This document shows, one piece after another, positions 53,805 through 63,235 of a stretch of 64,000 nucleotides of DNA (position 1 is its first letter; the number at the start of each line of letters is the position of its first letter). Source of the DNA: Marinospirillum sp035271045 (lineage in GTDB: Bacteria; Pseudomonadota; Gammaproteobacteria; Pseudomonadales; Halomonadaceae); assembly GCF_035271045.1 (NCBI RefSeq), contig NZ_DATESC010000028.1, positions 1 through 64,000 of the forward strand. The letters run 5' to 3'. The notes beneath the pieces are model-generated. The model did not search any database, was not told where the DNA came from, and saw nothing but the letters and a program-made list of their open reading frames with translations. Position numbers and translations under genes: made by a program.

Positions 53805-54318
53805 TGGAGTTTAATTCTTTGATAAGGGTTGCTGTGTCTGGTTTAGCTTGTTCAGCATAAGCAGCAGCCACTTGGCTAGGTGCAGGCGCACCGGCCGCTT
53901 TAAGCGTAGTAATAAATTGCAGGCGTGGGTATTCTTCAGTTAAAGCACGTAACCAACTAAAGTAGCCAGAATTGCCTTGCACTAAAGCTTGCCCCATATC
54001 ACTTTGAATATTCCGCGCTAAACTACGGCTGTAAGTATCCTCTACTAGCACAATGTTGTGATGTGCAGGTGGACGATTGATGTAATCAGTTAATCCAGGT
54101 GGGTCAAAAGCAGTAGGAATATGGCTGGGGTAAATACTTTGCGGTGCGTAACTTTGCGTGGGTAGATTATTGTAGAGGTGATGTAAGTCGGGTGAGTAAA
54201 CAGGTGCCATCATCAAACTTAGTACCAAGGAAAATTGAGCACCCTGCGCTGAATTTAGCGAGGTGTTCAGAGATTCTTGAACTTCGAGTGATTTTGTATA
54301 AGCGTTTTCAATACGCAT
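53788..54318 (-). CDS. Protein of unknown function, 176 aa
   Basis: I do not recognise this protein with confidence. It has no signal peptide. It contains SAQGAQFSLVLSLMMAPVY, which faintly recalls the LLLAMLS segment of VC2046/SO_2500-type proteins, then a tyrosine- and proline-rich stretch (LYNNLPTQSYAPQSIYPSH) and a C-terminal helical part rich in alanine. Its 3' end overlaps the MalY-type gene by 17 bases. There are no obvious cofactor or catalytic motifs. The long open frame and amphipathic pattern support a real gene. Confidence 0.65.
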   Translation of the reverse strand: MRIENAYTKSLEVQESLNTSLNSAQGAQFSLVLSLMMAPVYSPDLHHLYNNLPTQSYAPQSIYPSHIPTAFDPPGLTDYINRPPAHHNIVLVEDTYSRSLARNIQSDMGQALVQGNSGYFSWLRALTEEYPRLQFITTLKAAGAPAPSQVAAAYAEQAKPDTATLIKELNSISVAV

Positions 54319-54452
54319 GGTGGCATCTACTACCTTTTAGATATAAATACGACTGTCTCAACTATTTCGGCTTCAGATTAGAAAACTTTAGAAGAAAATT
54401 AAAAAACTGCTGCTTTATTACCTTGCTTTGGCTTGTTAGACTATACCCAACA

Positions 54453-54546
54453 TCTTGACGGGGTGCTTGAATGCTTAAACTGCATAAGGGCTGAGATAAC
54501 ACCCGTTGAACCTGAACCGGTTAGTACCGGCGTAGGAATCGAGATA
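54453..54546 (+). promoter_or_regulatory. TPP riboswitch (THI element) of thiC
   Basis: The conserved parts of the thiamine-pyrophosphate aptamer are all visible: GACGGGGTGC, GGGCTGAGATAACACCCGTT, GAACCTGAACCGGTTAGTACC and GGCGTAGGAATC, followed 115 bases later by thiC. In Gram-negative bacteria it usually blocks the ribosome site when TPP is bound. Here TCCC-CAC just upstream can pair with GTGGGA of the thiC ribosome site, which fits. Confidence 0.95.
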
Positions 54547-54660
54547 TTTGCACTTTTTCTGTTGTTTACTTAAACGTAATTTACTGAAAAGTAAAAGCAG
54601 TAATTGCTCGTCCTGTCCGCCCGTCCGGTTCCCGCACTTAAAATAACGTGGGAGCATACA

Positions 54661-56562
54661 ATGAATCAACCCAAAACCAACTTCACCCGTCAGCATTTAA
54701 AAGAAACTGCCCAAGTCGATTCGGCCAGCGTCCAACCTTTACCTAATTCTCGTAAAATTTATTTAGAAGGCTCACGCCCTGATATTCGTGTGCCTTTTCG
54801 TTCCATTAGCCAAGCAATCACTGCCACTGATTCAGGCGAAGAAAAAAATCCTGATATTTTGGTTTACGACACCTCCGGCCCTTACACCGACCCAGAAGCC
54901 AAGATAGATATTCGCCAAGGTTTAGCCTCTTTAAGAGCGCAATGGATAGAAGAGCGCCAAGATACTGAATTGCTTGACGCACCAACCAGTGATTTTGGTA
55001 AGCGCCGTAGCCAAGACCCTACTTTAGAAGCTTTAAGGTTTAACCTGAAACGCCAGCCACGCCGCGCCAAAGCGGGTAAAAATGTTACCCAGCTGCACTA
55101 TGCACGCCAAGGCATGATTACCCCAGAAATGGAATTTATTGCCCTGCGTGAAAACCAGCAGCGCCATGAGTTAGGTACTGAAGCTGTCGAAGCCTTGCTA
55201 GGTCATCAACACCCAGGACAGTCTTTTGGTGCAGCCATTCCACAAGTAATCACCGCAGAATTTGTACGTGAAGAAGTGGCACGGGGTCGGGCAATTATTC
55301 CTTGCAACATTAACCACCCAGAAACTGAACCAATGATTATTGGGCGTAACTTTCTGGTAAAAATTAACGGCAATATCGGTAACTCAGCCTTGGGTTCTTC
55401 CATTGAAGAAGAAGTGGCCAAAATGACTTGGGGCATTCGTTGGGGTTCCGACACCATTATGGATTTATCCACCGGTAAGCATATTCATGAAACCCGTGAG
55501 TGGATTATTCGTAACTCTCCCGTACCCGTTGGCACCGTACCTATTTACCAAGCGCTAGAAAAAGTAAATGGCGTGGCCGAAGACCTCACTTGGGAAATCT
55601 TCCGTGACACGCTCATTGAGCAAGCCGAACAGGGTGTGGATTATTTCACCATTCACTCAGGCGTGTTGCTGCGCTATGTGCCCCTGACCGCAAAACGCTT
55701 AACCGGAATCGTGTCCCGTGGCGGTTCGATAATGGCGAAATGGTGTTTAGCGCATCATAAAGAAAGTTTTCTTTACACACATTTTGAAGAAATTTGTGAA
55801 ATCTGTACCCAATACGATATTGCACTTTCTTTGGGCGATGGTTTGCGCCCTGGCTCGATTGCTGATGCCAACGATGAAGCCCAATTTAGCGAACTAGAAA
55901 CCTTGGGCGAGCTAACTAAAGTGGCTTGGAAATACGATGTGCAGGTGATGATTGAAGGCCCAGGGCATGTGCCTATGCACCTGATTAAAGAGAATATGGA
56001 CAAGCAATTAGAATGCTGTGATGAAGCGCCTTTCTACACGCTTGGCCCTTTAACTACCGACATTGCACCGGGTTACGACCACATTACTTCCGGCATCGGT
56101 GCGGCGATAATTGGCTGGTACGGTTGTGCCATGCTTTGTTATGTAACACCCAAAGAACACTTAGGCTTGCCGAATAAAGACGATGTAAAAACCGGCATTA
56201 TCACCTACAAAATAGCTGCCCATGCAGCGGATTTAGCCAAAGGCCACCCAGCGGCACAGCGTCGTGATAACGCCCTTTCTAAAGCAAGGTTTGAATTCCG
56301 TTGGGAAGACCAATTTAACCTAGGTTTAGACCCAGACACAGCACGTAGTTTTCATGATGAAACGCTACCTAAAGACTCAGCCAAAGTTGCTCACTTCTGC
56401 TCCATGTGCGGCCCTAAATTCTGCTCCATGAAAATAAGCCAAGAAGTGCGTGATTTAGATGAAAAGCAAGTCGCAGCCATTAACGCCCAAGCACAAGAAG
56501 GCATGATTGAAAAATCCAAAGAGTTCTTAGCCACGGGAGCGAAGATTTACCACAAGGCTTAA
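54661..56562 (+). CDS. thiC: Phosphomethylpyrimidine synthase ThiC
   Basis: A 633-residue radical-SAM-type enzyme that turns aminoimidazole ribotide into HMP phosphate, the pyrimidine half of thiamine. The C-terminal cluster motif CSMCGPKFC holds cysteines at about 580, 583 and 588. The barrel segments VSRGGSIMAKWCLAHHKES and EGPGHVPMHLIKENMDKQ are typical. The start is ATG 54661, with GGGAG upstream; a TTG 19 codons earlier lies inside the leader and is not used. Other thiamine genes are not in the window. Confidence 0.97.
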   Translation: MNQPKTNFTRQHLKETAQVDSASVQPLPNSRKIYLEGSRPDIRVPFRSISQAITATDSGEEKNPDILVYDTSGPYTDPEAKIDIRQGLASLRAQWIEERQDTELLDAPTSDFGKRRSQDPTLEALRFNLKRQPRRAKAGKNVTQLHYARQGMITPEMEFIALRENQQRHELGTEAVEALLGHQHPGQSFGAAIPQVITAEFVREEVARGRAIIPCNINHPETEPMIIGRNFLVKINGNIGNSALGSSIEEEVAKMTWGIRWGSDTIMDLSTGKHIHETREWIIRNSPVPVGTVPIYQALEKVNGVAEDLTWEIFRDTLIEQAEQGVDYFTIHSGVLLRYVPLTAKRLTGIVSRGGSIMAKWCLAHHKESFLYTHFEEICEICTQYDIALSLGDGLRPGSIADANDEAQFSELETLGELTKVAWKYDVQVMIEGPGHVPMHLIKENMDKQLECCDEAPFYTLGPLTTDIAPGYDHITSGIGAAIIGWYGCAMLCYVTPKEHLGLPNKDDVKTGIITYKIAAHAADLAKGHPAAQRRDNALSKARFEFRWEDQFNLGLDPDTARSFHDETLPKDSAKVAHFCSMCGPKFCSMKISQEVRDLDEKQVAAINAQAQEGMIEKSKEFLATGAKIYHKA

Positions 56563-56582
56563 AGGTAGGAGTCGATAAAACA

Positions 56583-56622
56583 GCCCCTGCTGTTTTGATA
56601 TCAGCAGGGGCGCTCTTGTTTT
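56583..56622 (+). terminator. Terminator of thiC
   Basis: Ten-base G/C-rich stem GCCCCTGCTG (56583-56592) and CAGCAGGGGC (56602-56611), followed by a T-rich stretch. Confidence 0.85.
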
Positions 56623-56650
56623 CATTTACTGTTTTTGCCATCACCAATCA

Positions 56651-57628
56651 TCACGCAAACTTACTCCGTAATTGTGTCCAGAGATCCTGCTGATCGTCTA
56701 AGTTTAAGCCAAGCAGTTGATTAACCAGTGAGGCTTCTTGTGACCAATGCTGGTTTAGCCAAGTGGCTAATTGTGCTTGTAATTCATCTTTTGATGGGCT
56801 GGTGGTTTTATCAGATGTTACTGCTGAAGGGCGCTTGGGTGGTTGTTCTGCTGGTAAAAAGACATCACCCCCTGCACCTGCGCCTGTCATTTCCTGAAGG
56901 AAATCCAGATCGACCATCTTGCTGAAGGGTTTAAGGTTTTTTTCAGGGTGGAGCATTTGTTCCAGAAAGCCAGAATCAAACTGCACAAGGGGTGTTTCTT
57001 TACTAGAATAAATGGCCTGAGCTTGTTGTATTGTTGCTGGATCGGCAGGTTCTGTTGGTGGGTGAAAGTAGTGAGTGGATTGTTGGCTCTGGCGGTAAAT
57101 CCCCATAAAGAATCCTAGATGGTTGACTTGCTCGGTATCAAGACCCTTTTCTTTGGCATGGATGTACACGTCGGTTAGTGCTTGCACATCTTTTTCATGT
57201 AAAAGGCCAGCTACATTTTGATTTAGCTGATCCTTTCTATTGGCAGCATTTAGTGGGTTTTCAGTAGTAATGCCAGAAGCTTGGATTAACTGACTTCTCA
57301 TTTCTTTGATATCAACAGAGTTACCTAACTGCTCTTGTAATTCGTTAACTTTTTTATCTACCAAGTAAAGGTTGTAGCGCCCTACATCAATGTTTACGCT
57401 GACTCTACCCAACTGATCCATACGACCTTGAAAAGGTTCAACTGATTCTTGTTGCAGCCAATCCACCGCCTGTTGAAAAGCCTGCGTCACGGCTTGGCTG
57501 GTGGAACTTAATTCTGGCTTTATTTGAGCAGTGATTGTTTCTTGTGAGGGGCTTTGATTGTTTTTTAATGTGGCTTGGGTTGTTGGCGTGTTTAATTGAC
57601 GCGTTGTTGTATTCGTTGTGATTTCCAT
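56651..57628 (-). CDS. Protein of unknown function, 325 aa
   Basis: I do not recognise a family. The first 50 residues are rich in Thr, Gln, Asn and Ser (TNTTTRQLNTPTTQAT) and likely unstructured. A helical middle part has repeated QQ and leucines (AVTQAFQQAVDWLQQESVEP, DKKVNELQEQLGNSVDI, LHEKDVQALTDVYIHAKEKG). A P/K/S/T linker (about 265-290) leads to a short helical C-terminus (WLNQHWSQEASLVNQLLG). There is no signal peptide or membrane segment. The layout, with a loose N-terminus and helical modules, is compatible with a secreted or flagellum-associated protein, but nothing shows that. It is a single gene divergent from the pentapeptide-repeat gene. Confidence 0.7.
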   Translation of the reverse strand: MEITTNTTTRQLNTPTTQATLKNNQSPSQETITAQIKPELSSTSQAVTQAFQQAVDWLQQESVEPFQGRMDQLGRVSVNIDVGRYNLYLVDKKVNELQEQLGNSVDIKEMRSQLIQASGITTENPLNAANRKDQLNQNVAGLLHEKDVQALTDVYIHAKEKGLDTEQVNHLGFFMGIYRQSQQSTHYFHPPTEPADPATIQQAQAIYSSKETPLVQFDSGFLEQMLHPEKNLKPFSKMVDLDFLQEMTGAGAGGDVFLPAEQPPKRPSAVTSDKTTSPSKDELQAQLATWLNQHWSQEASLVNQLLGLNLDDQQDLWTQLRSKFA

Positions 57629-57730
57629 GTCAACCTCTATATCTTCTTGAAAATGGTTATTTCGATAGTAAAAAAACCTATGTTTTTAAGCAATGAAAAC
57701 AGCTTTTTTATTTTATAAGGAGTTTAAACT

Positions 57731-58330
57731 TTGGGTAAGTTAGAAGATAAAAATGACTATTTAACAGTAACGTTCACTGACCAAGATTTTTCTGGGTTAG
57801 AAATAGCTTCTAAAGAATTTGATGGCTGCACGTTTGAAGGCTGTAACTTCAGTGAGGCAATTTTTAAGCGTTGCAACTTTGTTGATTGTGAATTTGTTAA
57901 CTGCAACCTAAGCAATATAGAACTGGGTTACAGTAAGTTTTCAGAAGTGGTTTTTCACGAATCAAAGCTAGTCGGAATCGATTGGACCAAAGCAGCTTGG
58001 TCTAACTTTGCCTTTGCTGCCCCTATTAAGTTTTATAAATCTATCCTTAACGATAGCTCTTTTTATGGGCTTTCCTTTCAAGACTTTGTGCTTGAAGAAA
58101 GCAAAGCACACAGCGTAGATTTTAGGGAAGGCGATTTTAGTAATTCAAGCTTCACCTATACCGACTTTACCAACAGCTTATTTGGCAATACTAATCTAAC
58201 CAGTGCCGACTTTGCAGAAGCAACAAACTACGACATTGATGTTTATAGAAATGAAATTAAACATGCAAAATTTAGCCGTTTTGAAGCAACAAGGTTGCTA
58301 GATAGCTTAGAAATAGAATTGGTGGATTAA
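57731..58330 (+). CDS. Pentapeptide-repeat protein, Qnr-like layout
   Basis: A 199-residue protein built of A(D/N)LXX-type pentapeptides: DFSGLEIASKEFDGCTFEGC, NFSEAIFKRCNFVDCEFVNC and SSFTYTDFTNSLFGNTNLTS, forming a right-handed quadrilateral beta-helix. A short non-repeat segment divides the helix (around 95-110) and the end has EATRLLDSLEIELVD, similar in position to the C-terminal dimer helix of Qnr proteins, which mimic DNA and protect gyrase. That function is inference. The start is TTG at 57731 with AAGGAG nine bases upstream; no ATG is available. Its stop overlaps the convergent dld stop by four bases. Confidence 0.85.
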   Translation: MGKLEDKNDYLTVTFTDQDFSGLEIASKEFDGCTFEGCNFSEAIFKRCNFVDCEFVNCNLSNIELGYSKFSEVVFHESKLVGIDWTKAAWSNFAFAAPIKFYKSILNDSSFYGLSFQDFVLEESKAHSVDFREGDFSNSSFTYTDFTNSLFGNTNLTSADFAEATNYDIDVYRNEIKHAKFSRFEATRLLDSLEIELVD

Positions 58331-61128
58331 GTCTTACTTGCCTTATCCACCAGATACACCAAATGCTGATAGCTAAGGTTGCTGTAGCTACTTAACCCTA
58401 CTTCACAGGTTCGGCTGGTAGAAAAGCCAGCACTACACGCATCAACTTGTTCTGCTAAATTGCGTAAAGCATGTTGATTAAGTTCGGGTAGGGTAAAGCC
58501 CTTGTCGCCTGCAAAACCACAACAATGAATTCCTTCAGGAATAATTACCTGCGTAGCACAAGCTTTGGCGATGGCTAGCAGGTTATCTGCTTCATTTAGG
58601 TGTTGTGTGCTACAGGTGATATGCACTGCAACTTTCTCGTCTAAGGGTTCTAGCTTTAAACGGGGCAGCACTTCTTCATTTAAAAACTTTGCGGAATCAT
58701 AAATCTTTAATTGGGTTTCTTTTAATTCTTTTAATAACCTGAGTGTGCAAGGGCTGGTATCTGAATAGATAGGGTCTTGCCCGTTACGGCTGGCTTTAAG
58801 CAATTGTTCTTCTAATTCATGCAGCTTGTTATTTGCTTGTTTAGGGTAACCCTTGGATGCAAAGGGTTGTCCACAACAACTACTAGCAGAGGCTTCTGGA
58901 TAAACCACTTCAAAACCAGCTTTTTCTAAGAGTTGTTGGGTTTTAACTCTTAAAGGCGTTTGGTCTTTATCTAGGTGTGCTGGCCCCAAAACATTAGAAA
59001 CACAGGCAGCAAAGTAAACAACACGAGGTTTTTCAGACGCTGGGTTAGGGCTTGGTAGTGGCGGAAGTTGGGCGGCTTTAGGTGTAGCTGGCAAGTAAAC
59101 AGGTAGGCTATTAAAGCGTTGATGCAGCTGTTGCGTCCAACGGTGCATTCTTGGTGCACCAAGTAATTTGCGAGCAAGTTCAGCACCCACTAAAGACCAG
59201 CGAGCGGCACGGGCAATTTTGGCAAAAGAGCCTGCCAAATGCTCTGCTGTTTTTGAATGCCTTGCCTTTTTAGCACGTAATTCACGAATCAGGTCACCAG
59301 TATTAATACCTACTGGGCAACGCTGAGCACATAAACCCGTTGCGGCGCAGGTGTCTATTCCTTGGTATTGAAAATCTTTTTCCAGTTGGCTGGTGTCTAA
59401 GCCTTGGCGTTTTTGCTCTTGAATAGCTCGCCAAGCAACAATGCGCTGGCGAGGCGAAAGGGTTAAGCCTGCGGCTGGGCAGACAGGTTCACAAAAGCCA
59501 CATTCAATACACTTGTCTATTAAGGAGTTGGCAGCTGGTAATGATTTAAGGTTTTTTAAATGAATGCCGGCATCTTTTGATAGAACAACATCAGGATTCA
59601 AAATACCCTGCGGATCTAGTAGGTGTTTAATCTGCCACATGAGTTGATAGGCATTTTTCCCCCATTCCAGCTCAACAAAAGGCGCCATGTTACGGCCAGT
59701 GCCATGTTCAGCTTTTAGTGATCCACCAAATTCAACCGCAACTAGGTGACTTACTTCTTCCATAAAAGCGCTATAACGAGCAACTTCTTCTGGCTGGTCA
59801 AAACGCTGAGTAAAGACAAAATGTAAATTTCCATCCAGTGCATGACCAAATAAAATGGCTTCATCATACTGGTATTTTTCGAACAGGCTGATAAGGCGAT
59901 TAACCCCTTCGGCCAGTTGCTCTAATGGAAAGGTAACGTCTTCAATAATAACGGTGGTGCCTGTTTCTCGTAATGCACCCACTGCGGGGAAGGTGTCTTT
60001 ACGCATACGCCACAAGAGCTCATAAACTTTGGAGTCTTGGCTAAAAGCTATGTGCTCTTCTTTAGGGAAGTGTTCAATACTGGCATCAATTTGTTGTAGT
60101 TGTTCTTCTAGTAAAGAAGTGTTGGCCGCACGGGATTCAATAAGTAAGGCACAAGCGGAACTGCTTAGTTGTTCTATCCAAGCTGGCATACCTGCCATGT
60201 GTTGTACGCTGCGCAAACTGCGCCTGTCTAATAATTCAACGGCTGCTACAGGTTGTTTTTTTAGTTCTAGCACTGCTTGGCAACAGGTTTCAACATCAGG
60301 AAAAACCACCAAGGCGGTGGCTTTATTGGGATGGTCTGGCACTGTGTAATAAGTGACTGAGCTAATAAAACCAAGTGTACCTTCGGAGCCAACCATTAGG
60401 TGAGTCAAAATATCTAAAGGGTCGGTGAAATCAATAAGCGCATTAAGCGAAAGCCCTGTAGTGTTTTTGATTCGGTACTTGTGTTGAATTTTAGCGCTAA
60501 GCTCTGCATCTTCACGGGTTTGCTTAGCGAGTTCAGCCAAACCTTTCAGCAAGCCTTGGTGAGTTTTTTTGAACTGGCTAACGCTGTCAGGATCTGCGCT
60601 ATCTACACAAGTGCCATCAGCTAGTAAAAGACGCAGGGCCGCAAGGGTTTGATAAGTGTTTTGTGCTGTACCACAACACATACCACTAGAATTGTTAGCC
60701 ACCATGCCGCCAATTTTTGCTGCATTAATGGAAGCAGGGTCTGGGCCTATTTTACGGTTTAAATGGGCTAAAGCTTGATTAGCATTGGCACCGATAAAAC
60801 CGGGTTGCAGGCGAATAAGTTGCCCATTATCGAGCACTTCTTTGCTGTTCCAATGATCACCCAAAACAATTAAGACAGAGTCGCTTACAGCCTGCCCAGA
60901 TAAGCTAGTTCCAGCGGCACGAAAGGTTACTGCAACCTGGTGTTTGCTTGCCTGCTTTAAAATAAAAGCCACTTCATCTTCCGATTCAACCCGAATAACG
61001 AGTTTGGGAATTAAGCGATAAAAGCTGGCATCTGTACCTAAAGTGAGTGTTGAAAGCGGATCAGAAAAAAGCCTTGAAGCAGGAAGGGTTTCTTCTACAG
61101 TAGCTAAAAAAGCAGCAGGTAAGCTCAT
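58327..61128 (-). CDS. dld: Quinone-dependent D-lactate dehydrogenase, FAD / Fe-S type
   Basis: A 933-residue fusion oxidoreductase. The N-terminal FAD-binding domain of the vanillyl-alcohol-oxidase type includes VTFRAAGTSLSGQAVSDSVL and GGMVANNSSGMCCGT. An FAD-oxidase C domain follows (EHGTGRNMAPFVELEWG). Two [4Fe-4S] motifs are CIECGFCEPVCP and CAATGLCAQRCP, and the C-terminus has CCG heme/Fe-S domains (SSCCGQPFASKGY, HCCGFAGDKGF). The layout is that of Dld-II of Shewanella and its Pseudomonas homologue. It is last in the lactate operon, ATG overlapping the lldG stop by four bases. Confidence 0.9.
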   Translation of the reverse strand: MSLPAAFLATVEETLPASRLFSDPLSTLTLGTDASFYRLIPKLVIRVESEDEVAFILKQASKHQVAVTFRAAGTSLSGQAVSDSVLIVLGDHWNSKEVLDNGQLIRLQPGFIGANANQALAHLNRKIGPDPASINAAKIGGMVANNSSGMCCGTAQNTYQTLAALRLLLADGTCVDSADPDSVSQFKKTHQGLLKGLAELAKQTREDAELSAKIQHKYRIKNTTGLSLNALIDFTDPLDILTHLMVGSEGTLGFISSVTYYTVPDHPNKATALVVFPDVETCCQAVLELKKQPVAAVELLDRRSLRSVQHMAGMPAWIEQLSSSACALLIESRAANTSLLEEQLQQIDASIEHFPKEEHIAFSQDSKVYELLWRMRKDTFPAVGALRETGTTVIIEDVTFPLEQLAEGVNRLISLFEKYQYDEAILFGHALDGNLHFVFTQRFDQPEEVARYSAFMEEVSHLVAVEFGGSLKAEHGTGRNMAPFVELEWGKNAYQLMWQIKHLLDPQGILNPDVVLSKDAGIHLKNLKSLPAANSLIDKCIECGFCEPVCPAAGLTLSPRQRIVAWRAIQEQKRQGLDTSQLEKDFQYQGIDTCAATGLCAQRCPVGINTGDLIRELRAKKARHSKTAEHLAGSFAKIARAARWSLVGAELARKLLGAPRMHRWTQQLHQRFNSLPVYLPATPKAAQLPPLPSPNPASEKPRVVYFAACVSNVLGPAHLDKDQTPLRVKTQQLLEKAGFEVVYPEASASSCCGQPFASKGYPKQANNKLHELEEQLLKASRNGQDPIYSDTSPCTLRLLKELKETQLKIYDSAKFLNEEVLPRLKLEPLDEKVAVHITCSTQHLNEADNLLAIAKACATQVIIPEGIHCCGFAGDKGFTLPELNQHALRNLAEQVDACSAGFSTSRTCEVGLSSYSNLSYQHLVYLVDKASKT

Positions 61129-61790
61129 GCATCCTCCACCAGCAATACAATTAAATCTTTAGGACCATGAGCGCCATAGGCTAAGACTTGTTCAATATCG
61201 GCAGTTTTTGAAGGGCCAGAAATTAACAGCAAGTTGCTTGGCAGGGGTTTGGGCCAGTGTTGTTGGGCTTGATATAAATTGTCATAAATCTGGCTCGCCT
61301 TCAGCAGCGCAATATGCAGCGGTGGCACTAGACTCATTAGGCGTGGTTCGGCTGGGCTGGGTTGCACCACCAAAGTGCCTGTAGCGGCAATCCCTGCTAG
61401 CGTGCCGGTAAAACTGGCGGGCACGTCATCAAAGAGTTCACGCTTCCATTCTTCTATAGGGCGGTCATAAGCCAAGAGTTTTAAGGCTGGGTGTTCATTT
61501 TTGCAGTAGTTAGCCAGTGCTTTGCCGTGGGCGGTAGTGGGGGCAACTAATAGTTTATTAATCGCTCGCTCAGATAACAACTTGCACACCAGTGCAGGCC
61601 AAGCTTGGCTTGATGTTAGATGCACTTGGCTGTGTACCGCGGTCATTAATTCTTTTAAACGTGTAATTCTTTCTTCTGGTTTATAGCGCCAAGGCTCATC
61701 CACTAAGCTAGCGTTAAAAGGATCGGCTAGCGGTTGAGTGCCTTCTAAGCTTTGGCGTAGGCTGGCTAGAATTTTATCTCTTGCGCTCAT
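61125..61790 (-). CDS. lldG: L-lactate oxidation protein LldG (LutC)
   Basis: A 221-residue LUD-domain protein: MSARDKILASLRQSLEG at the N-terminus, GIAATGTLVVQPSPAEPRLMS and LLISGPSKTADIEQVLAYGAHGP at the C-terminus. It is the third subunit of the LldEFG (LutABC) L-lactate oxidising complex, whose exact role is uncertain. It overlaps lldF by one base and dld by four, so translation of the operon is coupled. Confidence 0.92.
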   Translation of the reverse strand: MSARDKILASLRQSLEGTQPLADPFNASLVDEPWRYKPEERITRLKELMTAVHSQVHLTSSQAWPALVCKLLSERAINKLLVAPTTAHGKALANYCKNEHPALKLLAYDRPIEEWKRELFDDVPASFTGTLAGIAATGTLVVQPSPAEPRLMSLVPPLHIALLKASQIYDNLYQAQQHWPKPLPSNLLLISGPSKTADIEQVLAYGAHGPKDLIVLLVEDA

Positions 61791-63235
61791 TATTTGTTCT
61801 CCAAATGCTTTTTAGCCAATTCATGCAAACTTTGTTTTGCAGGCTTGGGGGCGCTGTGGTTTTGTGTCCAAGCACCTAGCTTGCTGGGCGTGAATTTGCC
61901 TAGGCGTGTCGCTAAGAAAGTGCCAGTTTTATACAGCAACGGCTTAGTATTAAATGCTTGCCAGCCTTTCCATAACAGTGCTTCTTTATTTGAATAACGG
62001 CTGCCCTGCCCAGCCATTATTTGGGGTTGTTGCTTGGGCGATTTAACATTTTCTTCACGCAAGCGGCGCAATAAGGCAGGAATGGGGATTTTTACGGGGC
62101 AGACTTCGCCACAAGCGCCGCATAAAGAAGAAGCTGAAGGATGGTCTGGGGTGTTTTCTAAACCTAATAGATGTGGCGAAATAATTTTACCTATGGGGCC
62201 AGGATAAACTGTGCCATAGGCTTGCCCACCAATGCGTGTATAAACAGGACAATGATTCATGCAAGCACCGCAGCGGATGCAATTCAGTGTTTGCCTTAAT
62301 TCACTGTCTGCAAAAGCTTGGCTACGACCATTATCCAGCAACACTAGATGGACTTCTTCTGGGCCATCAAGCTCATCTGGCTGGCGTGGTGCAGAAATCA
62401 TATTTACATAGGTGGTAATGCCTTGCCCTAATGCAGAGCGAGTGAGTAGTGACAAGAGCGGCACTGTGTCTTGCAAGTTGGCAACCACTTTTTCAATACC
62501 TGTTACGGCAATGTGTACGGGCGGAACCGTGGTAGACATGCGGCCATTGCCTTCGTTTTCCACCAACAACAAAGTGCCTGTTTCTGCTACAGCAAAATTA
62601 ACCCCTGAAATACCAATATCCGCCTGAAAGAATTTTTCTCTTAAAATACTGCGTGCCGACTGAATTAAGCTATCTACATCATCGGTATAGGGTAGCGCTA
62701 AACGACTTTCGAAAAGCTTACCCACCTGCTGCGCATTTTTATGAATCGCTGGCATAATAATGTGCGTGGGCTTTTCATTATCTAGCTGAATAATGTACTC
62801 GCCCATATCCGATTCAAGCGCTTCTATGCCGTGTTCGGTGAGGTGCTCATTCATGGCCATTTCTTCACTGACCATGGATTTACCTTTAATCACCTGCTTG
62901 GCATTGCGGGCTTGAGCAATGTTTAAAACAATGGCATTGGCTTCTTCTGTCGTGCTGGCCCAGTGCACTTGAATACCCTGCTTGGTTAAATTACTTTCCA
63001 GTTGCTCCAGCAAATCGGGCAGTTGCGATAAGGCTCTGGCTTTAATTTTATTGCCCAGCTCACGCAGGTTTTCACGTTCATCTTCATCCGGCATAGAGAT
63101 AAGGCGTTTGCTAATGAGTGAATCCATAGCGCTACGCATATTAGTACGCAGCTGCTGATCTTTTAACGACAGGCGTGCATTGGATTTAAGCTTGCGTGCA
63201 GTGACATCAAGCGTAGGAATGCGTTGGCTGCTCAT
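61790..63235 (-). CDS. lldF: L-lactate oxidation iron-sulfur protein LldF (LutB)
   Basis: A 481-residue protein: a LUD domain (about 70-290; KVIKGKSMVSEEMAMNEHL, AVAETGTLLLVENEGNGRM) followed by two ferredoxin-type [4Fe-4S] motifs, CIRCGACMNHCPVY and CGACGEVCPVKIP, and a DUF3390-like tail. It passes electrons from L-lactate oxidation toward the quinone pool with LldE and LldG. Start and stop overlap both neighbours, lldE by four bases and lldG by one. Confidence 0.94.
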   Translation of the reverse strand: MSSQRIPTLDVTARKLKSNARLSLKDQQLRTNMRSAMDSLISKRLISMPDEDERENLRELGNKIKARALSQLPDLLEQLESNLTKQGIQVHWASTTEEANAIVLNIAQARNAKQVIKGKSMVSEEMAMNEHLTEHGIEALESDMGEYIIQLDNEKPTHIIMPAIHKNAQQVGKLFESRLALPYTDDVDSLIQSARSILREKFFQADIGISGVNFAVAETGTLLLVENEGNGRMSTTVPPVHIAVTGIEKVVANLQDTVPLLSLLTRSALGQGITTYVNMISAPRQPDELDGPEEVHLVLLDNGRSQAFADSELRQTLNCIRCGACMNHCPVYTRIGGQAYGTVYPGPIGKIISPHLLGLENTPDHPSASSLCGACGEVCPVKIPIPALLRRLREENVKSPKQQPQIMAGQGSRYSNKEALLWKGWQAFNTKPLLYKTGTFLATRLGKFTPSKLGAWTQNHSAPKPAKQSLHELAKKHLENK

